A stretch of 64,000 nt of DNA from Streptococcus australis (lineage in GTDB: Bacteria; Bacillota; Bacilli; Lactobacillales; Streptococcaceae): assembly GCF_015553625.1 (NCBI RefSeq), contig NZ_JADNGY010000006.1, forward strand, positions 2,288 through 66,287, given 5' to 3'. Made by a program: the position numbers and the translations under genes. The notes under the pieces are model-generated. The model was not told where the DNA came from. It was given only the letters and a program-made list of their open reading frames with translations, and did no database searches. This document shows, piece by piece, positions 1 to 6,382 of this stretch. Position 1 is the stretch's first letter, and every line of letters begins with the position of its first letter.

Positions 1-3
1 TTA

Positions 4-16
4 GATGCCCCCTGCA
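4..16. other. att core copy 1 (tRNA-Lys 3'-end identity)
   Basis: GATGCCCCCTGCA is identical to 1583-1595 and to 6046-6058. The last copy overlaps the 3' end of a tRNA-Lys gene, so all three are attachment-site cores left by site-specific integration at that tRNA. This copy marks the left edge of the first remnant. What lies to its left is outside the window. Confidence 0.8.
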
Positions 17-266
17 TGAATTTGTAAGAACTTTTCATATTGAAAATAAACAAAAATGTTGAAATATAGCTGATTTTAGGGAAATACTTTTAGGTATTTT
101 CAATGTCAGGATTTAAAAATGGGGCAAAAGTGGGGAAAAACGAATGACTCGCATTTGGTTTGAAAATCTATAATACCTAATGATTATGCCATACTAGATA
201 TATAGTGTTGTTATAAATAAATGTCAGTGCGAGTTCAAATCGGAGGATAAAATGGAAAAACAAATT
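4..266. repeat. Long direct repeat, copy 1 (left arm of an integrated element)
   Basis: About 263 bp repeated nearly identically at 1583-1846, with scattered substitutions. It runs from the 13-bp att core at its left edge, through an AT-rich segment with a TGGGGCAAA motif near 120, to the ribosome binding site and first five codons of a DUF600 immunity gene. Downstream of codon five the copies diverge completely. It therefore carries the left end of an element together with the expression leader of its cargo gene. This stretch holds no gene before 252. Confidence 0.85.
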
Positions 267-737
267 AATGAAAAAATTCGTGAGATTGCACAGAGTGTTA
301 ATGAGACAATACCAGTAGCATGGGATAATCTTTTTATTAACATAAGTTTAGCTTTTGATGGAGGAGAGGTATATTATTTCTTTAATGAAGAGGGGAAAAA
401 TGAGTATATCTACAATCTATATATTCCAAAGCGGTATGGTATTCCTAATTTAGAATTTCGGAATCAAGAAAGACGCACCTTTAGATTAGCTTGGGAGTTG
501 AGAGAAATTTTTGAGAAAGAAGGCCAACCTTTGTGGACTTCTTGTACTATAAAAGTAATTGGCACGAAATTATCTGCTGAATTTGACTATGCACCTTGGA
601 ATGAAAGTGATTATAGTTCAGGTCAACAAATGGACTTTTTTGAATATAAATATCTCGGAAAGCAACCAGCTAATGAAAAAGAACTAGAACAGTTCAAGGC
701 TATGAAAGCCTTCCAAAGAGAGCATAATGGCAAATAG
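252..737 (+). CDS. DUF600 / YezG-family immunity protein
   Basis: A 161-residue soluble acidic protein that I recognise as the DUF600 (YezG-like) family. In bacilli and streptococci these are antitoxins of LXG-type toxins secreted by the type VII system. The start is fixed by a GGAGG-type ribosome binding site eight bases upstream. No LXG toxin gene lies beside it, so it is an orphan immunity gene, probably protecting against toxins of other strains. It sits at the left end of an integrative element and its leader and first five codons are duplicated at 1583-1846. A GC-rich hairpin terminator follows directly. Family call is by sequence impression; the cognate toxin is unknown. Confidence 0.72.
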   Translation: MEKQINEKIREIAQSVNETIPVAWDNLFINISLAFDGGEVYYFFNEEGKNEYIYNLYIPKRYGIPNLEFRNQERRTFRLAWELREIFEKEGQPLWTSCTIKVIGTKLSAEFDYAPWNESDYSSGQQMDFFEYKYLGKQPANEKELEQFKAMKAFQREHNGK

Positions 738-753
738 TTATATCTAAAGAATA

Positions 754-776
754 AACCACCTACGCGGTGGTTTTCT
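754..776 (+). terminator. Intrinsic terminator after the DUF600 gene
   Basis: AACCACC and GGTGGTT form a 7-bp stem with a TACGC loop, followed by a T-rich tract. A very similar hairpin closes the next gene at 1411, so the two cargo genes look like separate cassettes with their own terminators. Confidence 0.75.
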
Positions 777-862
777 TGTTGTTTAACAAATGTTGGTACA
801 TATGGTTTATGGTATACTATGGTTGTAGAGAAATGATGCTAAAAATCAAATCGGAGGAAAAC

Positions 863-1402
863 ATGCTAGAAAACTTTATCAAAGTGGCAGATATGCCCCA
901 AGAAGTTATTGAAAAATACAAGGACCAAGTCCCTGCTGAGTTGTTACAGATTTGGCAGGAAGATGGCTTGGGAACCTTTTTAGATGGTTATCTCAAAGTC
1001 ATTAATCCAGATGACTATCTTGAACTTCTCCAAGATAGTTATTTCAGAGGAGATGTCGCTTTTCCTATGTTCGTAACAGCGTTTGGAGATATTGTTACTT
1101 GGGAAAAGAACGCCTATGTGGGAATTGTCCAATATAATATTCAGGATTTGGATATTATTTGTAAGGGGATGGATTTATTCGTTCAATATTTAGATAACGA
1201 ATATATTACAAAAAAATTTGAACTTGATTTATACAGACAAGCTGTGTCAAAACATGGTGCTCTGTCTTATAACCAATGTTTCGGTTTTGTCCCGCTCCTA
1301 GCATTAGGAGGCTTTAAAGATGTGGATCATATGGATAAAGTTAAAGTCCTGGAGCACATTTACCTCATGTACCAACTCACAGGCGGAGTGTTTGACGATT
1401 GA
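863..1402 (+). CDS. GAD-like / DUF1851 (Tdi1-type) immunity protein
   Basis: A 179-residue protein. The reading frame is open from 767, but the start with a proper GGAGG site is ATG 863; the upstream part is hydrophobic nonsense overlapping the previous terminator. The N-terminal half (Pro-Glu-Val-Ile then Tyr-Lys) resembles GAD-like domains and the C-terminal half, ending in a Leu-Thr-Gly-Gly-Val-Phe motif, resembles the DUF1851 immunity domain seen in Tdi1-type proteins. The likely role is neutralising an incoming effector. No toxin partner is adjacent. With the DUF600 gene it makes a two-gene orphan immunity cargo at the end of an integrative element. Confidence 0.65.
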   Translation: MLENFIKVADMPQEVIEKYKDQVPAELLQIWQEDGLGTFLDGYLKVINPDDYLELLQDSYFRGDVAFPMFVTAFGDIVTWEKNAYVGIVQYNIQDLDIICKGMDLFVQYLDNEYITKKFELDLYRQAVSKHGALSYNQCFGFVPLLALGGFKDVDHMDKVKVLEHIYLMYQLTGGVFDD

Positions 1403-1410
1403 TAAAAAAG

Positions 1411-1433
1411 AACCACCCTCGCGGTGGTTTTTT
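1411..1433 (+). terminator. Intrinsic terminator after the DUF1851 gene
   Basis: AACCACC ... GGTGGTT stem with a CTCGC loop and a run of T. It is almost the same as the terminator at 754. Confidence 0.75.
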
Positions 1434-1503
1434 CGATGAAAACGAGTGTTAGATAAATAGTGAGTCTTTGGATGAGACTCGCTTATTTTGTTAATGTAAA
1501 ATT

Positions 1504-1525
1504 TTTTGGTACAAATTTTGGTACA
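1504..1525. other. Candidate integrase arm sites, type 1 (TTTTGGTACA x2)
   Basis: Two TTTTGGTACA decamers spaced 12 bp apart, about 60 bp inside the att core at 1583. The intact element has a matching arrangement at its right end (two TGGGGCAAAT decamers, also 12 bp apart, 56 bp from its att core). They are therefore probably arm-type integrase sites, but of a different sequence class. Confidence 0.5.
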
Positions 1526-1548
1526 AAAAACAAAATGACAAACAAAAA

Positions 1549-1566
1549 AGCCTGATATATCAGGCT
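1549..1566 (-). terminator. Small palindromic hairpin at right end of first remnant
   Basis: AGCCTGATATATCAGGCT is a perfect palindrome with an A-run on its left, giving a T-tract on the minus strand. An equivalent hairpin sits at the same place beside the third att copy (6006-6033). The gap 1434-1582 holds only this, the arm sites and the att core. Confidence 0.5.
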
Positions 1567-1582
1567 TCCTGTTGATTTATTG

Positions 1583-1595
1583 GATGCCCCCTGCA
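1583..1595. other. att core copy 2 (junction between tandem elements)
   Basis: GATGCCCCCTGCA, identical to the 3' end of the tRNA-Lys gene at 6046. It separates the immunity-gene remnant (left) from the integrase-bearing element (right). Confidence 0.8.
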
Positions 1596-1846
1596 TGAAT
1601 TTGTAAGAACTTTTCATATTGAAAATAAACAAAAATGTTGAAATATAGCTGATTTTAGGGAAATACTTTTAGGTATTTTCAATGTCAGGATTTAAAAATG
1701 GGGCAAAAGCGGGGCAAAAACGAATGACTCGTATTTTGTTTGAAAACCTATAATACCTAATGATTATGCTATTCTAGATATATAGTTTTGTTATAAATAA
1801 ATGTCAGTGCGAGATCAAATTGGAGAATAAAATGGAAAAACAAATT
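1583..1846. repeat. Long direct repeat, copy 2 (left arm of the intact element)
   Basis: Second copy of the repeat at 4-266. It begins at the att core and has two GGGGCAAA arm-like motifs at 1699-1707 and 1710-1718, where copy 1 keeps only one intact. It ends five codons into a DUF600-like start. The arm motif matches the pair at the right end of the intact element (5969-5990), so this copy is the natural left end of that element. Confidence 0.85.
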
Positions 1847-1882
1847 TCTACGTAGAATGGAATGCGAAAAAGTGATAATTAA
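1832..1882 (+). pseudogene. Truncated DUF600 immunity gene remnant
   Basis: The duplicated leader leads into ATG and five codons identical to the intact gene at 252, after which the sequence changes abruptly and reaches TAG at 1853. In another frame the following bases read as a short tail ending at tandem stops near 1876. The simplest reading is a deletion that fused the start of one immunity gene to the end of another gene. A terminator follows. Confidence 0.55.
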
Positions 1883-1889
1883 AGAGACA

Positions 1890-1922
1890 AAAAAGCTGAG
1901 AATATGATTTCCCAGCTTTTTT
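1890..1922 (+). terminator. Intrinsic terminator after the truncated immunity gene
   Basis: AAAAGCTGAGAA and a TTTCCCAGCTTTT arm form a hairpin ending in T residues on the plus strand. It is a leftover of the deleted cassette. Confidence 0.6.
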
Positions 1923-1947
1923 GAATGCGATAGAAATAGCAACTAGA

Positions 1948-2463
1948 CTATTTACGAAAGGCCTCAATAATGTAGGTGAAGCCAGTAACTAAAACTGAAA
2001 AGGCAATGACATAAACGACAAAGACACCTGTAGCCACTGGATTGAACAGAATCACTAGACCTAGTAAAAATTCAAGCAAGGCTACCCACGTGATATTGCT
2101 ACCAATAATAGGGAAAGTCAATCTTAGACGATTGCCTTTAAAGAAAGCAATAATGGCTTCTACAATTAACCAAATTCCTACAATGGTCGGAATGACGACC
2201 GGCAGGGTCACAAAGCCATAAGCAACGAGGTAAAGAGCTAAGAGAAGACTAACAAATCCTTGGAAAAGATAAACAGGTGAGCGAAGCTCTTTTGGTGCAG
2301 AGAAATAGCCTAAAATAGCTGCTATAGAAGAAACCAGTAAACCAAATGAAATCCACCAGCTGTAAGCAACAAGATTAGCTACTGGGTTTGTAAATAGGAA
2401 AAGTCCTAAAAGGACAAAAACAACTCCTGCAAGGAATAGCAGTAAACGATTAGAAAATTTCAT
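1948..2463 (-). CDS. DUF308 / HdeD-like small integral membrane protein
   Basis: A 171-residue, very hydrophobic protein with about six membrane segments, of the DUF308/HdeD type. I set the start at ATG 2463, which has a GGGGGT ribosome binding site; the 43 residues of open frame upstream are unlikely to be translated. Members of this family are linked to acid or stress tolerance in enterobacteria, but their role in streptococci is unknown. It is transcribed toward the element's left end, away from the mobility genes, and is probably cargo. Confidence 0.7.
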   Translation of the reverse strand: MKFSNRLLLFLAGVVFVLLGLFLFTNPVANLVAYSWWISFGLLVSSIAAILGYFSAPKELRSPVYLFQGFVSLLLALYLVAYGFVTLPVVIPTIVGIWLIVEAIIAFFKGNRLRLTFPIIGSNITWVALLEFLLGLVILFNPVATGVFVVYVIAFSVLVTGFTYIIEAFRK

Positions 2464-2576
2464 TTCAATACCCCCTATATAGTATAGTTTTCTAATAAAA
2501 CTATTATACTTATTTTTATAGAAAATGTCAATAAAATAAATAAACAATTTGGAAGTTTCAGTCTGACTTACAAAAA

Positions 2577-2600
2577 GAAAAGGAGTTTTCACTCCTTTTC
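2577..2600 (-). terminator. Hairpin terminator between repressor and membrane gene
   Basis: GAAAAGGAGT TTTC ACTCCTTTTC is a perfect stem. On the minus strand it is followed by a T-rich tract, consistent with terminating the repressor transcript coming from 2686. Confidence 0.55.
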
Positions 2601-2658
2601 ACAGATTTAAGACAAAGTCCTTATAAAAGTGTCTTCTAAAGATTTTAACTTCAATCTG

Positions 2659-2683
2659 AAGCGAGGATATCCTCGCTTTTTTT
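2659..2683 (+). terminator. Palindromic terminator downstream of the XRE gene
   Basis: AAGCGAGGATATCCTCGCTT followed by seven T on the plus strand. No plus-strand gene precedes it in the element, so it may insulate the repressor from leftward-end transcription or be an old boundary. Confidence 0.5.
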
Positions 2684-2685
2684 AT

Positions 2686-3195
2686 TTAATCTAATAGCTC
2701 CTTATTTTCAATTAAGAGCTCTAGTGGAGATTTATCCCTTGCTTCAATAAAACCAGGTTCATATTGGTTATGAAGTGTTCTTTTCTGAGAAGTTGGATCA
2801 ATATACAACTCATCTCCATCTTCTGTGTATAGTTGGTTGCCTCTTGTTAAGTAAAGTAAATCCTCTAAGTACTGTCCATCAGTTTCTAGAAAATCTTCGA
2901 TGTATTTGACAGCTTTTAAAATCTCACTTACTTTATCAGAGTATTCATTAGATTCAAGAACACTCTTTTCTAACTCAATCTCTTTACTAGTTCCAAATAG
3001 TTGGGTTGGAGTTGCATTAAAATATTCTGCTATCTTATCCAAATTTGCAAAGGTAGGATAGCTTTTTTGTTTTTCGTAATCAGAGATGGACTGTTTACCG
3101 ATTCCTAAATCTTCCGCAAGTTGAGTTTGACTTACTCCTTTTTCTATGCGTAGTCGTGCCAAATTGGGTCCAAAATTTTGAATAATAAAGGTCAT
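2686..3195 (-). CDS. XRE (Cro/CI) family transcriptional regulator
   Basis: A 169-residue protein. An N-terminal HTH_3 domain spans residues 8-65 with the recognition region around QTQLAEDLGIGKQSISDYE. The C-terminal region is acidic and of no family I recognise. It is divergent from the rep/xis/int operon across a 450-bp regulatory region, the usual position for an element repressor controlling mobility genes. It has no RecA-cleavage peptidase motif, so induction may depend on an antagonist rather than autocleavage. Confidence 0.8.
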   Translation of the reverse strand: MTFIIQNFGPNLARLRIEKGVSQTQLAEDLGIGKQSISDYEKQKSYPTFANLDKIAEYFNATPTQLFGTSKEIELEKSVLESNEYSDKVSEILKAVKYIEDFLETDGQYLEDLLYLTRGNQLYTEDGDELYIDPTSQKRTLHNQYEPGFIEARDKSPLELLIENKELLD

Positions 3196-3375
3196 GATAA
3201 ACTCCTATGTTGTATTTTAAACTTATTCTATCACCTATAAACTTACAAATCAAGTTTTTAGTTGACTACTCAAAATATTTTTTATAAAATATATTTATAA
3301 CTTACAAATAAGTTATAAACGATACAAATAACTCATATGTTTAGGAATAGTGAGTGAGGAGGAATTTGAGGACGA

Positions 3376-3563
3376 GACTATGACTATGACTATGACTGAT
3401 GACTATTCGAAGCCTTGGAGCTAGAAATTGTGTGGACAAGGACAAGGGACGAGCCTGACGGGAAGTCAGGCGAAGTCCTGCAGACTGCCGTCCAGACAAT
3501 TTCTAGCCAAGCAAAAGCTGGCTATTCTAACAGCCAGCAAAAAGGGACACTTAGGGCAACGCC
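3376..3563. other. Candidate replication/transfer origin (iterons plus nested hairpins)
   Basis: Just upstream of the initiator gene are four exact GACTAT hexamers and one GACTGAT variant (3376-3406). A 17-bp inverted repeat with one mismatch follows (GCTAGAAATTGTGTGGA at 3420-3436 with its partner at 3491-3507), enclosing a GCCTGAC/GTCAGGC hairpin (3453-3471). A GCTGGCT/AGCCAGC hairpin (3517-3538) and a GGGC/GCCC hairpin follow. Structured DNA of this type next to a Rep_trans/MobT gene is typical of a double-strand origin or oriT. The open frame of 60 codons running through it is not a credible gene. The gap 3196-3642 otherwise holds the divergent promoters. Confidence 0.6.
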
Positions 3564-3642
3564 CAAAGAACGACGGAACGAGCAATCGTTGATTTGACGG
3601 TGTTTCTGAAACCTAAAAAATCTAAAAGAAGGGGGGACAATT

Positions 3643-4620
3643 TTGTTGGTTTCTATACAAGATTTAAGAAGTATTCAAGAACGATGTGATGTAGGAGAAT
3701 TAGTACAGCGGTTAGATGTCAGTATTGATAGATTAACGGTTATCTGGGATACAGACATTGGTTCCCTAAGACAAATTTTTAAAAATCTGAAACAGGCAAT
3801 AAGTACAAGAGTTGATTCATTTGAAATACATGATAACGTACGAGATGATGTATTTACTTTAGCTAAAGATTTTAATGAGTATGATTCAATCAATATTATA
3901 TTTTTTCAATTATCCACTTATGGAAATGAACAATTGATTCGAATTGATTTCAATCCTAATACTTTAAAAGAATTTGATGGAATGAAAGTATGGAGGCAAT
4001 TAATGTACTTTGCTAGATTGAATTCATTGACAGTACGTTTGTCTCGTTTTGATTTGGCATTTGACATTTTCAATAGGCCTGAAATCGTTAATTTGCAACA
4101 TATTAAAGGTGGTGTTACCCATAAGGTCTTCTATGGTAGAGGGGGCGAATTAGAGACGAAATATTGGGGTTCTAGTGGCAGTAATGTACAAGTTAGGTTA
4201 TATGATAAGAATAAAGAAATCATTGCTCACAAGCGCGAAGAGAAGCTAGATTTGGCTGTAAATCCGTTTTGGTGGAGACTGGAGTTCCAACTCAGAACCA
4301 AAGCGATTGGTGAGGAGATGGTCCAAGATATTATGAATCGACTTGATAATTTCGGATTTTATAAACTAGAACATATTCGAGTGGATCAAAGAGCATTTAC
4401 TATTATCTTTCTCAACAATCCTGAACTGTTATCATTGGCTTTTCCAAATTTAAAATCAGACAGCATCAAAAAGAAAAAAACAAGAGTCCGCAAACTATTG
4501 AGAGAAGAAACGAACCAATTTGCGGAAGAATTAAAAGAAGTATTAATACAGAATCTCCCTAAATTAAATGCAGAATTACAACTACTTGTAGGCGAGTTTC
4601 TGAATTTAGAAAATAAATAA
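3643..4620 (+). CDS. Rep_trans family replication initiator / MobT-like relaxase
   Basis: A 325-residue protein of the replication initiation factor (Rep_trans) superfamily, which includes rolling-circle Rep proteins and the MobT relaxases of Tn916-type and small mobilizable elements. Visible features are the RLSRFDLAFDI core with its aspartates (about residues 135-145) and a WWRLEFQLR block (about 205-213) typical of the nuclease fold. The start is TTG, six bases after a strong AGAAGGGGGG site; TTG 3646 is an equivalent alternative. It is followed closely by the excisionase and integrase genes in the same direction. I infer that it nicks the structured origin just upstream. No coupling protein or winged-helix partner is encoded here, so transfer would need a helper element. 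Confidence 0.75.
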   Translation: MLVSIQDLRSIQERCDVGELVQRLDVSIDRLTVIWDTDIGSLRQIFKNLKQAISTRVDSFEIHDNVRDDVFTLAKDFNEYDSINIIFFQLSTYGNEQLIRIDFNPNTLKEFDGMKVWRQLMYFARLNSLTVRLSRFDLAFDIFNRPEIVNLQHIKGGVTHKVFYGRGGELETKYWGSSGSNVQVRLYDKNKEIIAHKREEKLDLAVNPFWWRLEFQLRTKAIGEEMVQDIMNRLDNFGFYKLEHIRVDQRAFTIIFLNNPELLSLAFPNLKSDSIKKKKTRVRKLLREETNQFAEELKEVLIQNLPKLNAELQLLVGEFLNLENK

Positions 4621-4631
4621 GGAGGATAACT

Positions 4632-4820
4632 ATGGACAATAATTTAATTAGTAACAAAGAATTAATTGAAATGGGCTATCGCCCTCATACAGCGAATGAT
4701 ATCATTCATCAGGCAAGAGAATTACTTGTCTCACGAGGCTATACATTTTATAATCGCAAACGTTTGATGGTTGTTCCAAAAAGTGTTGTAAATGAGATTC
4801 TAGGAACTGAGGTGGCGTAA
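4632..4820 (+). CDS. DUF3173 family excisionase-like protein
   Basis: A 62-residue protein of the DUF3173 family, usually found directly before tyrosine integrases in streptococcal and other Firmicute elements. It contains a predicted winged-helix-like fold (IxxKELIEMGY ... ANDIIHQARELL). An AAGGAGG site precedes ATG, and the stop codon lies one base before the integrase start, so translation is probably coupled. The likely role is directing excision (Xis). Confidence 0.78.
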   Translation: MDNNLISNKELIEMGYRPHTANDIIHQARELLVSRGYTFYNRKRLMVVPKSVVNEILGTEVA

Positions 4821-4821
4821 T

Positions 4822-5961
4822 ATGGCAAGTGTTCGTTATCGAAAGCGAGGAGATAGTAATTTATGGACCTATGAAATTCGTAGCGAAGGGAAAACTGTTG
4901 TTCATAATAGCGGTTTTAAAACAAAAAAACTTGCAGAGTCAGAAGCTGAACCGATTCTGCAAGAACTTCGTTTAGGAAAAAGAATTTCTAGAGATATTTC
5001 TCTTGTAGATCTGTATCAAGAATGGCTTGAACTAAAAATTCTACCGAGTAGTAGGTCGGAAGAGACAAAGAAAAAATATCTTCTCCGTAAAAACACAATT
5101 GAAAGATTATTTGGAAATAAAAAAGTCACTCAAATTCGTGCGAGTGAATACCAAAGAATTATGAATAAGTATGGACAAACAGTTGGTAGAAATTTTCTTG
5201 GTAGATTGAATACTGGGATTCATCAGAGCATCCAAATGGCAATTGCAGACAAAGTTCTAATAGATGATTTTACACAACATGTCGAGTTATTTTCATCCAA
5301 AGAACAACAGATGACAGAAGAGAAATATTTACATACAGAAAAGGACTATCTGGATTTACTTTTAGCAGTAAAGAGAAAATTTGATTACCAACGTTCAATT
5401 GTTCCTTATATTGTCTATTTTCTATTAAAAACAGGCATGAGGTTTGGAGAGTTAATAGCGTTAACTTGGAATGAAGTTGACTTTGACAGAGGACTGCTAA
5501 AAACATATAGGAGGTTCAATACCCTTTCTCATAAATTTGTCCCTCCAAAAAATAAAACGTCTATTCGGATGGTACCGATAGACGAAGAATGTATTAAGAT
5601 ATTACAAGTCCTAAAAATTGAACAAGAGAAAGCTAATAAAGAGCTAGGAATCAAGAATAGGTATAAAATGATTTTTCAGCATTATGGATATATTCACTTG
5701 GTACCAGACATTGCAAGTGTCAATAAAGCTTTGAGTGTTCTTTTAAATGAATTAGATATTTATCCAATTATCACGACAAAAGGAGCACGTCATACCTATG
5801 GAAGCTACCTCTGGCACAAAGGATTTGACCTTGGAGTTATTGCAAAAATTCTAGGGCATAGAGATATTTCAATGTTAGTAGAAGTATATGGACACACTTT
5901 AGAAGAGAAAATTTTTGAAGAATTTAATCAAATTAGAGATGTCTGGAAAGATTGCTCATAA
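4822..5961 (+). CDS. int: Tyrosine recombinase / site-specific integrase
   Basis: A 379-residue phage/Tn916-type integrase. The N-terminal arm-binding domain (about 1-60) is followed by a SAM-like core-binding domain (about 60-170) and the catalytic domain. The catalytic Arg is in TGMRFGEL (about R207), a Lys in NKTSIRMVP, and the second box reads KGARHTYGS, with Lys in place of the usual His before Ala-Arg-His. LGHRDIS and the nucleophile Tyr (about Y356) in EVYGHT follow. The gene ends 85 bp from the att core in tRNA-Lys, the usual place for an integrase that uses that tRNA. All catalytic residues are present, so the element may still excise. Confidence 0.92.
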   Translation: MASVRYRKRGDSNLWTYEIRSEGKTVVHNSGFKTKKLAESEAEPILQELRLGKRISRDISLVDLYQEWLELKILPSSRSEETKKKYLLRKNTIERLFGNKKVTQIRASEYQRIMNKYGQTVGRNFLGRLNTGIHQSIQMAIADKVLIDDFTQHVELFSSKEQQMTEEKYLHTEKDYLDLLLAVKRKFDYQRSIVPYIVYFLLKTGMRFGELIALTWNEVDFDRGLLKTYRRFNTLSHKFVPPKNKTSIRMVPIDEECIKILQVLKIEQEKANKELGIKNRYKMIFQHYGYIHLVPDIASVNKALSVLLNELDIYPIITTKGARHTYGSYLWHKGFDLGVIAKILGHRDISMLVEVYGHTLEEKIFEEFNQIRDVWKDCS

Positions 5962-5968
5962 AAAAATG

Positions 5969-5990
5969 TGGGGCAAATGATGGGGCAAAT
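5969..5990. other. Integrase arm sites, type 2 (TGGGGCAAAT x2)
   Basis: Two TGGGGCAAAT decamers exactly 12 bp apart, immediately after the integrase stop. The same GGGGCAAA motif occurs in the left arm of the element (1699-1718). Paired direct repeats on both sides of the core are what arm-type integrase sites look like. Confidence 0.6.
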
Positions 5991-6005
5991 CAGTTATAGA
6001 CAAGC

Positions 6006-6033
6006 AAAAAAGCCTTATAAATCAAGGCTTTTT
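6006..6033. terminator. Bidirectional terminator at right end of the element
   Basis: AAAAAGCCTT and AAGGCTTTTT form a stem around a short AT loop, with T-tracts on both strands. It separates the integrase operon from the tRNA-Lys transcript reading the opposite way. Confidence 0.7.
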
Positions 6034-6045
6034 CCTGTTGATTTA

Positions 6046-6058
6046 GATGCCCCCTGCA
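6046..6058. other. att core copy 3 within the tRNA-Lys 3' end
   Basis: GATGCCCCCTGCA here forms the 3' acceptor arm and discriminator of the tRNA gene plus two downstream bases. The integrated element restores the tRNA sequence, the standard outcome of integration into a tRNA 3' end. Confidence 0.8.
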
Positions 6059-6120
6059 GGGCTCGAACCTGCGACCCATAGATTAAGAGTCTACTGCTCT
6101 ACCAACTGAGCTAAGGAGGC
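6048..6120 (-). tRNA. tRNA-Lys (anticodon CUU)
   Basis: A 73-nt cloverleaf on the minus strand. The acceptor stem is GCCTCCT/AGGGGGC with one G-U pair and discriminator A; the D arm contains AGCTCAGTTGGTAGAGC; the anticodon loop CTCTTAA gives CUU; the T arm is GGTTCGAGCC. CCA is not encoded. Its first base directly follows the T-run that ends the 6S RNA gene, so both are probably made from one transcript. It is the integration target of the elements to its left. Confidence 0.93.
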
Positions 6121-6319
6121 AAAAAAAAGCTGTATTGGTGCCGAAACTTCACGGTTTGTATTGAACCCGCGCAATTAAGCAGGTGGGCAACTTGCTCTAA
6201 CTGAAGCTGCTTCCGCGTGATACGGCCTGCATGCTGTTAGAAGTCCTTTGTTTCCCTAATAATACAAAAAATAGTCGGTCAACACTTAAGTGTGAAGTCG
6301 TACACCACAGCGTTTCTAT
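6121..6319 (-). ncRNA. ssrS: 6S RNA
   Basis: About 195 nt on the minus strand with a promoter just upstream. The 5' arm (GCTGTGGTG ... ACTTCAC) pairs with the 3' arm (GTGAAGT ... CACCAATACAGC), giving the long closing stem of 6S RNA around a central region that could form the open bubble that mimics a promoter. It ends in an eight-T run. 6S RNA binds the housekeeping RNA polymerase holoenzyme and serves as template for pRNA. A position between rarA and a tRNA is consistent with what I remember for Firmicute 6S genes. Identity is by structure and context, not by covariance model. Confidence 0.72.
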
Positions 6320-6325
6320 ATGTAT

Positions 6326-6353
6326 ATGATACCATATTTCAAAAAAATTTCAA
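6326..6353 (-). promoter_or_regulatory. Promoter of the 6S RNA / tRNA-Lys unit
   Basis: On the minus strand TTGAAA (6353-6348), a 16-bp spacer, then TATCAT (6331-6326). The predicted start near 6319 fits the 5' end of the 6S closing stem. Confidence 0.65.
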
Positions 6354-6382
6354 GGGAAAATCTCAATTTTTTGGAACCGATA

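Noticed and set aside
3376-3406. CRISPR-like short repeat array
   Set aside because: The units are contiguous hexamers without spacers; they look like iterons.
3415-3597. 60-codon open frame upstream of the Rep_trans gene
   Set aside because: It runs through overlapping inverted repeats, has no ribosome binding site and an unlikely composition; the DNA structure explains it better.
1-6058. Prophage
   Set aside because: Integrase and a CI-like repressor are present, but there are no structural, lysis or packaging genes and a Rep_trans/MobT initiator instead; a small mobilizable element fits better.
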